Below are positions 47,560 through 59,900 of a stretch of DNA of 64,000 nt, one piece after another. Position numbers and translations under genes: made by a program. Origin of the DNA: Castanea sativa (Eukaryota; Streptophyta; Magnoliopsida; Fagales; Fagaceae); NCBI RefSeq assembly GCF_040712315.1, contig NC_134015.1:12978945-13042944 (forward strand), written 5' to 3'. Each line of letters opens with the position of its first letter. The first letter of the stretch is position 1. A model generated the notes under the pieces. It was not told where the DNA came from. It worked only from the letters and a program-made list of their open reading frames with translations, and made no database searches.

Positions 47560-48855
47560 AAGAACCTTCTTTTTTTTTTTTAAGTTAATTTTTTTTTCTT
47601 CTTTGAGAAAGAGAGCTTAATGGTTAAGGATACAAGTTTCTTGAAGATTCTAGCATAGTGGTGGACTAGTAAGTCAAAGAAAATTGTACATAGTTTAGTT
47701 GGTTTGAGGATACTTTGATGATTTCATCCACTTATCTTTTTCAACCTAACGTTCAATGCAAAACCTAACATTCAAAGTTTCAAAAACTAAGTTAGCCTTC
47801 TTGTTCTCTTCAAGATACTTCATTGCTTTCAATGAGTTGTTTCACTTTCTCTGCCCCATTCCAATGCAATTTGTAAACAAAATGACAAGCACATGTCGGC
47901 ATGCGTATGAACTGAGACCATTGCCATGTCGGTGTCTATCATAATTCATAACTCTACTAATCAACATGTTTTGTGTGGAACCATCTTTATCAAGCAATCC
48001 ATAAGTTGAAGAATGAAGGTTGTTCTGCTACTGTAGAGTTTAGTTTATATTTGATTTAGTTTGTAACCTGACCCAATATGGAAGCGTGACAATTTTAAAT
48101 GAGAGAATTTTTAAGGCTTAGTTTACAAGTGTTTCGATTTGGACTTAAAAAATTTGGCCCGATATTAGCACATTTTAAATCTGTGGTTTGGGTGGTTTTT
48201 TTTTTGTTTTTTGTTTTGGTCATTGCTTTAGATTAGAGTTTTTATATATTAATATACTATAATTGCCACCTCTGTAATTTTTTTTGACATGGAACTAAAA
48301 ACTCAACAATTTCTCAGACATTGGTAAATTGCCGAACCATGTAATTATCTTATGTTATGTGATTGTCTTTATTTATTTATTTTCTTTTATTTTTCGTCTC
48401 TTGTATATTTGGGAATTCGTTGAAATAACCAACAAAGGGCATGTATAAATTCTAAGGATGAGATGCGACAATTCGTATTTCAATGAAATAACTATTTTGT
48501 CACCCGCTTTTTATTTTGTCAAAAAGATAACAATAATGGTGGTACAAAAAGAAGGTGACCAAAAAAAAAAAACCAATTTCAACCTTTTGCTACATAGAAA
48601 TAGGATTTTTACTATTTTGATGTCCCCTTTTCAATAACCAAAACATCTCCAATTCATAACTATAAGCCAAATAAAATGAATACATTAAAGATAGTCATTA
48701 TAGTAAATTCTTTTAACTCAACTAACAATTAACAAACCCATCTTTTCACATCTGCCTACAAGGCTACAACATTCTCTTCCACTTTCACTTTCTTTTTCTT
48801 TCTTCCATCTTATTTCTGTCAATAATGACTGACGAAAAGTGATCATGTACAAAAC
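47560..48855. other. Upstream region and spacer, no gene seen
   Basis: 47600-47760 is the duplicated promoter-proximal region shared with 43560-43700. The remainder is AT-rich without recognisable features. Confidence 0.5.
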
Positions 48856-49075
48856 CTAGAACGTCTTATGTTGATGTTGCAAAATATGGTTGAAACTTGA
48901 AAGGTTCATTGATGAAAAGCATATTGGCCAAGAAGAAATTGGCCATATATATATAGTTGCCATTGGACAATCCATGAGAATATGTAGTAAAGATTGGTCC
49001 GCTACCTTGCAAACAAGACATGCTAATTCTTCAAGAGAGAGTCTAATACATAGAACCTCCCTAGCTGACAAAATA
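48856..49075 (-). mobile_element. Possible LINE zf-RVT remnant
   Basis: The minus strand encodes ACLVCKVADQSLLHILMDCP followed by Trp-rich sequence, which resembles the zinc-binding module downstream of plant LINE reverse transcriptases (C..C....E..HIL..CP). The rest of the element was not found, so it would be a short orphan fragment. Confidence 0.4.
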
Positions 49076-49132
49076 TTTCAAGCAATTTTTCAGATGAGAA
49101 TATTCTTGCTCTCATATATGATTTTTCTTTAA

Positions 49133-52100
49133 TCTCCATATGGATTTCCAATCCATAAATGTCATTAGTCCTGTGTCTAAGAACCCTGACTGCTGGTTGG
49201 CCAAATAAGCCAATGTCTTTGAGAAAGATCCATTACTACTAGGGGTCTAAACTCTGAAGGAATGAATCTTCTTTAAGAGAAGAAAGGAATATGTATGTTG
49301 AAAATATTGACTGTTGTGTTGGAATCAAGCAATTCATATATTTTGTTTCTATCCCAAGTTCTAGTAATATTTACAACTATTTTTAATATGGGTTCTATAC
49401 TTCTATCCCAAGCTCCAGAAATATTTTCAACTATTTTTAACATGATATTAGAAATATGCTTTATGTATATCTAGGGTAATGTATCAAAGTTGAAGTTTAA
49501 GTGATAATCTAATGGTAATGTATCAACTATGATGTCTTATGTTTGGTTTGAACCACACCTCTACCTCCCCCACTATTCACCCATCCAATATATGTATATA
49601 GATTAAAATTGGGTTTGTTACTTAATTAGAGTACTAATGAATGACCAAACTTTGGGTACGTTTGGATAATCTCTTGCAAAATGATGTTTTGGATTTAAAA
49701 TGAGCATTTATTAAAGAGTTATGAGAAGTTGTTATTGCGAAACAGAGTCTTGAGTTTTAAAAACGCCTAACTAAATGGACCTTTTGAGTCATATTTCAAT
49801 TTTATCTGTCTATTGTTTCAATTTAATCCTCGAAAATATAAAAATGTAACAATTTCCCTTACCATACCTTATGGTCGCTGTGTGTAAGGCAATCCCTATT
49901 ATGTCAAATGTTTTTTCATACACATATTAGTCCCATAAAGCTAAGGTTTAAGGACCACAAATGTTTTACTTGTCTTCATATATTCTGTTTTGTTGAGATT
50001 TGGATGTGACTTAATATGCCAAATTGCCAATCTAAACGTTATAAATACAATATGTGAAAAAGATGTTTGTAACATCAGTAATTGTCATTCGTATGATGAC
50101 AAATAAGTTGTATAGAAGTAACATTGAGTCTCTTTTAAAATTTCAATGATTAAATTGAAATAATTATGTCTTTGAGAATGAAATTGAATATTGTCAAGTA
50201 ATTTGACCTTTCTAATATTTAGATAAATAGACGATGAGGAAGTGAGAGAAAGGCAAAATTTTCATATGCGCCCGTCTTATGTGCCTTATATGAAACTAAC
50301 ATATGAATTTTATAAGTATTAGACCTATATGTCAATCTCACGTTAGAGAACTACATGTCAGTTTCACATAAAAATGATGAAATGAGCGCAAGAAATACCT
50401 TCTCGAGAGGAGAGAGAGGTACAATTAATTACACTTACTATGCAATAGTTACAAATAAATCCAGCCACTACAGTAAATGAAACAGCCATCCCCATCACAA
50501 GTTAAAGCATAAATTGGCCCATGAATTGCCTCGTCCTCGTTCAAACTAGCTTTTTAAGCGATCACAACATGGTACACGAAGAATAGTTTTTAACCTTTGA
50601 TTGCTATCTAATCTCATGTAATCTATATTACAAGTATCCGGAGAAGTAGAATGAGATTTTAAATTACCTTTAAAATTTGAAAGCGCCCATTGACAATTTG
50701 ACAATCGATGTCGGTTTCTCTGCTATTGGTGAAAACAGCCATTGGTATTTGTGACTGATTGAGTCGAATTTGGTGGCCCTTAAAACTTCTTATCTTGACT
50801 TAACCAGTGCTGATTCTTATTTTTTCTTGTGAATATCCTACAAGCCAACATGAAGCAAAACCCGATTCTTTTTGAACCTGTCACATATTGGGTAACGGAA
50901 AAATCTCTCATGCGCCTAGCGTATGAGATACCAACTCTTGGGTAATATATTTAATCTCTCATACATGGGTCAAGCCCATATAATTTTAATGGGAGAAATA
51001 GAAGGAGTGCGATCAAGAAGGTAAAAAATGAATTTATTTTGACTTATTCATGAACTTAAACTTGGCCTTCATAAAATAAGCTTGGAACACTTGTAGAATT
51101 TAAAGTTCTATGAGAAAGCTCATGTGTTTACCACAAACACAAAAATAAAACTAATTAAAGATACTGTATTTGACACGAAACCCGGATGATTTACCCCTTC
51201 TTCTTCTTCTTTTTATACAAGATAGAATTTATATTCTAACCTAATTTAAGTGTATGTACGTGTAAAATTCCCTCCTAAAAACTTGAACCCTAGCCCTTGC
51301 CCCTCACACCATCCAGAACACCAAGAGTGTGCAGTGTTCCGGATGGTTTACCTAAGCTAAAACGAATAGGTTGGCTAAATTTAATGCATTTTGACCATAA
51401 CAGACAACCCACACATTAGCAAGTTTCTAAGGAGGACGTTTCCCTTCAGCATTCCCAGTTCGTGAGGTCTGCCTAAAATCATTGAAGCAGCTAAACCTTT
51501 TATCCAATCAAGATCAAAATTCAAGATTACTATGTTTTTAACAATTCAACAATCGAAAGCCTTAGTTCTTATGGAGAGTGGATAATAAGAGCTTTTCTTT
51601 TTTTTTAATAAAAATAATAAGAGTTTTCTTATCCATTATAAATCCCAAAGCAATAATGGAGGACCTCCAACCATCAGTTCTACTTCTACCTAATTCTCAC
51701 CATCCATATTCATTACTCTGGTTTGAAGTAAATTCAACAGCTCAAAAGAATAGTGTTTGTGTGTGTGTGTGTGTGTGGTGGCATAAGTAAAGTCTTTTTC
51801 CCTCTAGTTCTCCTTCTACCTAATTCTCACCATCCATACTCACTTTGTTACGTAGCATCAAAGGCGATTATTTGTCCCATTTGTTCAATACTTAAATAAA
51901 TATTCCCTCTGTTATCAATTTAACCAAAATAAAAAATCCCCTTGCCTCCATTCCGAGCTTTTGTCTTGGCATTTTATTTTTTTTGTTATGCAAATACTAA
52001 AGTGAGTTATGGGCTTGACTCCCCCTTATTTTGAACCCGAGTTGAAAGGTTCAATTTGTTGGATTTTCACAAAACAAGAAGAAAATTTTAGTAACAAATT

Positions 52101-52577
52101 TATTAAAAGCAGTACCAAGGCTACTAATTGAGTCCAAAGGCACCCTAATTAATTGGTTTAAATTTTGATTTGATTTTGATTAACACAAGAACTATCATGT
52201 TCTGCATAATCATCTCAAGACTTCCCAAAAAAAAAAAAAACAGTGTGAAGCAAATTGTTAAATGCCAATATTTGCAACAACCACATTTTGCACAAGAAAC
52301 TCAAAAGGAATGAATGCATCGGATTGGATGGTTCATTCAGATCATCACATAAATCCAATAGTTATAATTAAACTTAAATGCATACAAATAAATGTCCAAT
52401 AGCCATTGATAAAGAGAGACATTAAACTGGCACACTAAAAACCAGTATGTCTTTCAATTTTAGTAACTTGTTGCTGAGTCCTTTTTACTCCAAAGTGGTT
52501 ATTATTTTCACATAACAGAAAGATGTAAATCTCTAGATAGTAGTTGCACATGGTGTGTATTGGTAGGAAGAAGCTGA
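49133..52577. other. Long intergenic stretch, no gene seen
   Basis: AT-rich with a (GT)n tract at about 51757-51777. TCCTTCTACCTAATTCTCACC-type sequence occurs twice (about 51680 and 51810). No open frame with a recognisable domain. Confidence 0.5.
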
Positions 52578-53499
52578 TTATGGAGGAGGTGGGCCTGGTG
52601 GGCCAGGGGGTCCAGGAGGCCCACCTGGGCCACCAAAGCAATCTTGAAACAACCAGCAACAGCATATGAAGTTCAGGCTGCAGCCAAAAATATCAAATAA
52701 AACGAAGTCATTAAAACCAGGATTGGTACAATAATAATTATATCAATAAAAAAAAAATAATTTTTTAACTTCAATGTTCCCTTACAAACTCCATCTTAAA
52801 TAAATAAAACCCTTTAAATATTTTGCCACTAAGTTTTTTGTCATTATACTCTAATGTTCTATATATTAGCATATTACGAGTTTGTTATTGAGCCAAGAGT
52901 TTTGTAACTTAATACATCTCATAATGTATGAGTTCAAACCCTTCATCCCAAACTATCAAATTATCAAGAAATGATTATGTTATAAAGAAAAAAAGGAAAA
53001 TAATGTGGGATACTCGTTCTTGTAAGCTAGATTACTACTAATTCAAAGCAAAAGTTTTGAAAACCAGAAATATTAAGCTTCAGTGAATTACAAGGAAATG
53101 AAAAAACAACACCTGTTTCTCATGTTCTACATTTAATATGCCACCTCACAGCTCACCATTCCTTTGAGAATAATAATGCCAACAAACCATTGGTTCTTAA
53201 TTGATTAATGAAATTATATAACTTCAATAGCAAGGAAGCTTGAGTCCAATAAAGAGAAATTCAAAAAGGTGGAATGCTCAAAATTAAAACTACTTAATAA
53301 ATAAAAATAAAAAATAAAAACTAATTTAGTAGTAACTTGAAACCAAAACTTAGATGTTAGAATGTACATACCAAGAACCAATCATGTCAAAAAAACCACA
53401 GAAGAAGGGCCCTCCTGGTCCTGGACCCCATCCTGGTGGTCCGGGCGGTCCTCCTGGCCCTCTTGGTCCTCCTGGTCCTCCTGGCCCTCCAGGTCCCAT
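52578..53499 (-). CDS. Divergent Gly-Pro/Cys CYSTM-like protein, 75 aa
   Basis: Exons 53372-53499 and 52578-52677. The 694-bp intron again splits a Cys codon (TG|C). Exon 1 encodes a long collagen-like run (MGPGGPGGPGGPRGPGG, then PPGPPGWGPGPGGP) and FFCGFFDMIGSC. Exon 2 gives LNFICCCWLFQDCF, the copy most like the classic CYSTM core (CCCW followed by acidic residue and C), and ends with PGPPGPPGPPPP. Only six Cys. It is the most diverged of the three intact copies, and its intron has no recognised insertion. Function unknown. Confidence 0.78.
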
Positions 53500-53649
53500 T
53501 ACAAGCTAACTCTTAATGATAATACCACCACCACCACCACCACCACTGCCACAGTCTCCACCAGAAGAAGGTGCACTCTCAGAACCTTAGAATATGTCTA
53601 ACACAACATACACAGCAATAGCAAAAGTTCCTAGTAGCTCCTTGGGAAC

Positions 53650-53657
53650 TTATATAA
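53650..53657 (-). promoter_or_regulatory. Candidate TATA box of the 52578-53499 gene
   Basis: TATATAAG about 151-158 bp upstream of the ATG; a second candidate, CTATAAAC, lies near 53683. A (CAC)n/(GTG)n tract at 53525-53548 would be in the leader. Confidence 0.45.
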
Positions 53658-53699
53658 GCCCAAAGGGGGTTTCTATGGGGTTTATAGAGGGAATTGCTT

Positions 53700-56600
53700 A
53701 GGCTAGAAGCATCCATATGACTACCCACTCAAATTTACATCGAACCAAGTAGCTATCCTCCAATCTTTTTGTACATGTGACTCTGTTTTCACCTACTCGT
53801 CTCCAAGCTACCATTCAAGGCCAATCCTCCTTTCGTAAGGTCCCATTTTATCACGTATCTCATGACAAATTTGTCTGTAACTCTGTACAATAATAGTCAT
53901 TATCATAGTTATTTGTGCATGCAATGCATTTTCCTAAACACATGCATTAAGCATGAGGCCCAACACAAGGCATGCATGCCACGTAGTGCTTCCATAGATT
54001 TCTTGAGATTGTTAATTTCAAAGTTTGTATAATACTACTGAATTGTATTATTAGGTGGAGTACAGCATGTATAATTGCCTCTGGATTAGGTGGACAGGCT
54101 GGAAATTAGACATCTACAGAAATTAGCTTATGAAATTATTTTGAGACAGTGATGTGGCATTGTAAATAGTCTCAATTTTCTTTATTTCTTTTCAGCCTAA
54201 AGTAACCATGCCTCCTCATATTTATAGAGCAGCCTCAAGGCTAACCAGATTTTCCAACTGCATTTCATTTTCTTGAAGATTGGTTTCACCAAGGAATTTG
54301 ATTTAAGTGCAACAATAATGTCAACTCAGGCCATTTGGGCTTTTGAAATCAACTATAAGTGAAAGGGACAGCTCCAATCCTCCAACTCCATTGGGTTCTT
54401 GTTAAATCCTCTGGTTTTGAAATATCTGTGTGCTTTACTGCTATACAGCTATGTTTTAATTTGTGGTTGTTTGCCAATTTCTTTTTTTCTTAAAAAAAAA
54501 AATTGTGTTGTCCAATTTCTTTACATTTTTGTTTATATAACTTTAATGTTGTATTTTTTTTAATGGGTACGTACGTTTTTTTTTTTTTGGGTAGAAATGG
54601 GTATGTGTTGTTGATTACTTGTTACTGTGCTTTTTTCTAAATGCAAAATGATAGATTAGTTTAAAGTAAATGTCATATATATTTTATAAAATGGTTTTGT
54701 TTACTGTAAATTAATGTATTTATATTTGGTTTAGAGCTTGCTTAATTGTTTGCTTTTATCTCACTGAGTTTACACCATTAGCTAAAGGAAGAGTAATTTA
54801 TGAGAAAAAAAAATCCACAATTTATGCATATTAAAAAAAAAAATTCAAGATTTGCAAATTGTAATTCAATCATTTATGATTTTTCTCACATTCTAAAATG
54901 TTAAACCGCTTAAAGGAGGAAAAAAATGTGATTCTAAGAAAATAGATATTATTTCCTTGAAACTTATCCTAAATTTTGACAATATGGACAATTTTGAGTG
55001 AATGAATTATGAATATAAGATTTTTTTTTACTTAAGAATTATATTATATTTAACTTGCCCCTCTAGGAAAAATTTATGGCTTCGCCACTTATACAAAGTA
55101 AAACTTTATTTCTGTGACGGAGTCTCTTTCACTGCGGAAGGTGAAAAGTAAGGTTGGTAGGAGTATTTTTTGTTTATTGAATATTGAATTTTTTGTTTAT
55201 TGATAACTAGCCTACTCCTAAATGTCTTGAATATTTAATTTTGGGTTTTTGTCTTGCTAATAATACAATTCACTGATTCAGTAGTAGAGATTCAGGTTGA
55301 GATTTTAAATCCAAGAAAACATCCCCAAAGGTTGTTTAGGAGGATACTGTCATGTGTTAGAAAAATACTTCAGAACTACCCCCTTTTTTTTTTTTCGAAG
55401 TAATTGATTTGATTGAATGTCTAAAATAACTTGATTGGAAAATACAAATGCACACATTTAAGATTCTTTTTCTTAGGCTGCACAGCTACAATTATACAAT
55501 AATACGATTGCAGCAATTGAATATTTCATGTCAAAGGGAATAATGAAGTTTGATTATTATGGTAATCGCAGTAAAATAATGAGTAATTTGATTAATGAAT
55601 TTGAAACTTAAAAAAAGTTTAGTTGTATAAAAAATAAAAAATAAAAAATAAAAAGAGGAAAACATAACACATTATAACAAAAGTTTGAAAAATATAGATC
55701 ACTTCAAAAAAGAATAATATCAATCAAACAGGCCTAAACTTTCATCAGCTTTTATTTTTGTTCCAATGATTTCAATTTTTTTTTTTCATATGATGCTGCT
55801 AAACCCCATAAAAGAATATAGTTTTGAAATCAAAAGTAGATGGAGCTTAACGGAGCTTAATGGCACAATTTGGATAAAGACTGACATAAGGATTATATAG
55901 GAAATAAATGTAGGTATTAAAGAACTGAAATGGGAAAAAATTAAATATTAAAACCATAAAAGAAAAAAAAAAATCATGTAAAAGTCAAGAGGACTTAATT
56001 TGTCATTAAACCTAACGTTTACTATTAGAAGTTACTCCAAAAACAGGACAACCTTAGAACACTTTTGAAAGTACCTTCTGATGACAAGGCCTTTGGTGTG
56101 TTAGACCTTACACAGCTAACTTTCTCGAATACTGGCCTAATTTTTCTGATGTAAAATGGCAAACCTACCATTGAAATGCAATTAGCTATCTTCCATAATG
56201 CATGTTAATTCCACAAAGCACCGGCGAAATTGAACATTGGACATTATATTAGTAATTACATTTTTTTTTTTTTTACATCTTTGCCAGTATGCTATTGATT
56301 AATTGGCAAGTCAATCCTCGGTACATTCTAGGTTTCTCTCCAATTTTTTATTTTTTATTTTTAAATGTTGATTTTTTTACAGCTACAAACAAGGCAATAT
56401 TGCAATATCCTGTAGATGAAAAGGTGCTCAAAGCATTTGAACAAAATAGCATTCAGTAAGTTTCTGAAGTCTTATGTATGCCTTGAAACATGACCAGGAT
56501 TCTCTATTTCAAACATAAGAAGCTACTAGGGTAAGGAATAGCTTAATCATAGACTGACATTCTGTAAGTGTGGTTTAAATCTAGAAAAGAAGAATAAGAT

Positions 56601-56949
56601 ATAAATGAAGTATATATCAATTTGAAAAGCCTCACTCCATGGCAATACACGCATATAAATAATGGAATGCCATGGAACTTCTGTACCACCAGTCAAAATC
56701 TTCTATTCGAGGTTCTCGGAGGGTGAACTGGTTTGCTGTTGACCTTCAAGAAAAATATGCCTTAAACCATGGTATATTTGAAAAAAATATACCTTGACCT
56801 TCGTTGTAGCCGTGGTTTACTCCGCAGGGGTGAGTTCAAAGGGCCCTACCTTGTTGAGGTTCTATGTCATCAAAAAAATATATATATTTGTGAGAAGATA
56901 TCCCCACTTTTTAAGTAAAACTCAAATCTGTACAAGAAATCTGCCATGA
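53700..56949. other. Intergenic stretch, no gene seen
   Basis: AT-rich spacer between the small-gene cluster and the 3' end of HASTY. Several homopolymer tracts; no domain-bearing frame. Confidence 0.5.
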
Positions 56950-59900
56950 TCACAAGATTGCTGCCAATCCCACAACTTCCCCATCATCAGATCTGGATTC
57001 TGGAGCATTTACCAAATTGCGCGGCCTTGCTGTGAGTAGGAATGTGCTACATGTTAGCAAATATTACCAAACTGATAAAATTATAAGAAAAAAAACCTAT
57101 GTTGGCCACATTTTTGGGATTGGTAAGGATATTCCATAGATTAGTCAAGGTTGGCCACATTTTTTTTTTCTCAATTCTATTCTATCCAAAGTTATACACA
57201 CTTTGTTACTTCCTTAATTGGCATGACCTTTTTTAACTACTTCTACTAATGTTATTTTCAAAATGAATTAAAAAGAAATGCAAAAAATGATAACTATGAA
57301 AGCTTACTTGAAACATTTGTAATAACATTTACACTTTTCTGAGCAGCAAGTGCTTTCAACTTGTTTCCAGTAGCTAATAAAAGCAGGCTCTTCATATGCT
57401 GCTTCTGTTCCTTAGGACTAGATGTCTTTGTTAAAGCTTCTTCAAAAGCAGCCAAATCATGGGGTTTGATATAAGGGAGTGAGAGCAACACCTGGGACAA
57501 CCAAAGAAACACATCCCCTCTCATTAAAACTTCTTAGATACTCTAATCAAAGCCTACCCACTTGTAAATGTCATGCACAAGACAGTTTTTTTTTTTAAAA
57601 GAGGGTGGAATCACAACTAACCTCCCTAGGAGCTGGGTCTCTATCACAGAGATAAACGAATATTTCACGACAGAGACCAACCAGATCTGCACTGATAATA
57701 GCATTAGACTCAAGGGCCAACCCTCGGATAATTGCAGAAAACAGATCTCTAGAAACAAATGCTTGAAGTTCCTCATTATTGGTTGATATGGCTAGGACAA
57801 CCAAAGCAGCAGAAAATGAAGAAACTTTTGTCACAGCTTCACCATCATTCCATGTGAAAGCTTCTAGACATATCTTTAAGGCTGGAAGGGCTAGACCTTT
57901 GTGTGTCCAAAGGAAACTGCAAACAAATATAAACAATTTTTTAAACAAATTTGTTGGTCTGAAGATTGTTCTACCATGTAATAAAGAAGAAAAATCAAAA
58001 TTAGAACTTATGGTACAAAACAAAAGGCATTAGGATGCAAAGAATCCTACAAACAATAGAAAAAGCTCCAGTAAGTAGTGCACATACCCAACCATAGAGC
58101 TCAACCTGAAAGCATCTAAATCTTTAAGAGAAGATGTATCGACACGGCTTGCATGCCCGGACTGTTCTAGAGAAGGAAGGCCAGTATTTAGAGGTGGCGA
58201 AGCTATGGCGGAGAGGAGTGAACATATTTCACGAGTTAGATCTCGAAGTAGCTTTTCTTCCATTACTTCCACTTTTAAGTCTGACCCAGCAAGTATGCCA
58301 TGGACATCTGGAACCTTTGCTCTACCTTCATGTAGAAGACTGGACCATGAGAAGTTTAAAGCCTGCTGAGAGTGGTTAAATAATGGGTACAGGATCTTTT
58401 CCAGCCAGACATCCCACAAGTCAGAAGGGCAAAATTTAACCAAAAGAATCAAAACTGAATGAACAAGCTGCCTTATATGCCTGAACTCCATTGACTGTAT
58501 ATTCTCCACTAGGGCTAGCTCAACAGAATGTAGATCCGAACCTCTGAAAAATGAATCTCCAATGGTTGTTGACAAGCCCAATACATTGTACCTAGGATTA
58601 CATAGGTAGGATGCATCAGCATCAAAAAGGAACATTTCGCATCAACCTAAACCTAAATAGTACATGACAAAACTAGTTTAAAAGATTCATTGTCGCATAC
58701 ATCCATAATATGTCATTAAACGAAACCAATAAATGCTCCAATAAATGAAATTTTAATTATAAAAAATATAAAATGATTCACTCCACTAATTACCAAAAAC
58801 AATATCAGAATGTACTTCAGCTTGAAATTTGTAACATAATAGTGATGAAGAGATACTGATCCCAACTGACAACTTATGGCAACAGAGCCATCACTGCATC
58901 AATTAAGCACAAGTAAAAGAGGAGTCATTCAAAGATGTCCATGAATTCTTCACTCAAGACTTTGTGTGTGTTTGGCTTCAACTTAAAAAACCAACTTATT
59001 TTACTATTCAACTTATTTTTGCTACTATTCATAGGTCTCACTGCACTTTTTGGTACTATTCATAGATCTCACTGTACTATTTCAGCTACTTTTTACCTTT
59101 ATCTACAGTACTTTCAGCAAAAAGTTCTCAGTTTCAGCAAAATAAGTAGATCCCAAACAGATCCTTCAAATATGCTTTTTTGTTTGATTAATTAGATGAA
59201 GCTAAAAATTGCACCAAACAACATTAATTGCATGAAGAAAATACTTGGCTATGTGAAGTTTTGTATAATTCTCCCATGGTGCTTCATGATTCTTGAGCAG
59301 CCAAACCTGAACCAGAATCAAAAGCTAAGAGACTAGGAGAAATTTCCCAAGCATATCTTTCATTATTCATTGAAAATGTTGGGCAGAATATCTGTCTTTA
59401 TCACATTGATCATATAAAAAGCAAATACATAGTCTGCCTCTCTGATAAACCAGTTCTGAACATCTAGAGAAAATATTTTTATTAAATTACTAATTTGGTC
59501 CTCCAATTATTGGGTAAAGTTCAATTTGGTCTCCAAACTATGAATTGTGCCTTTTAGTCCTCATGTATTAATTGTGTCAATTTAGTGCCTCAACTTTCAA
59601 TATCAAGTCAATTTCAAATATTAATTTTATTAAAATTTAAACAAAGAGGAGACTCAAGGATGACATTAACCAAATATTTTCAATACTCTAGATTTGAGTT
59701 CAATGTTGACTCTTTTGCCAAATTTATATGAAGGATTCCTCGGCCCCCATAAACACGCTACTGCATGGTTATACCTAACTGAGAAGCAAATATTGCAGTC
59801 CATGATAGATTAAGAAGTCATCTGAGCGTTTTGGTAAATTTTCAATAGTTTTATTGCATCAACAATAGGTTAATTCAATACATAATATAACATTTTCCAT

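Noticed and set aside
53362..53601. Plus-strand open frame rich in Trp/Ser
   Set aside because: It is the antisense of the Gly-Pro-Pro exon of the minus-strand small gene; the minus strand has an ATG, a splice donor and a paralogous structure.
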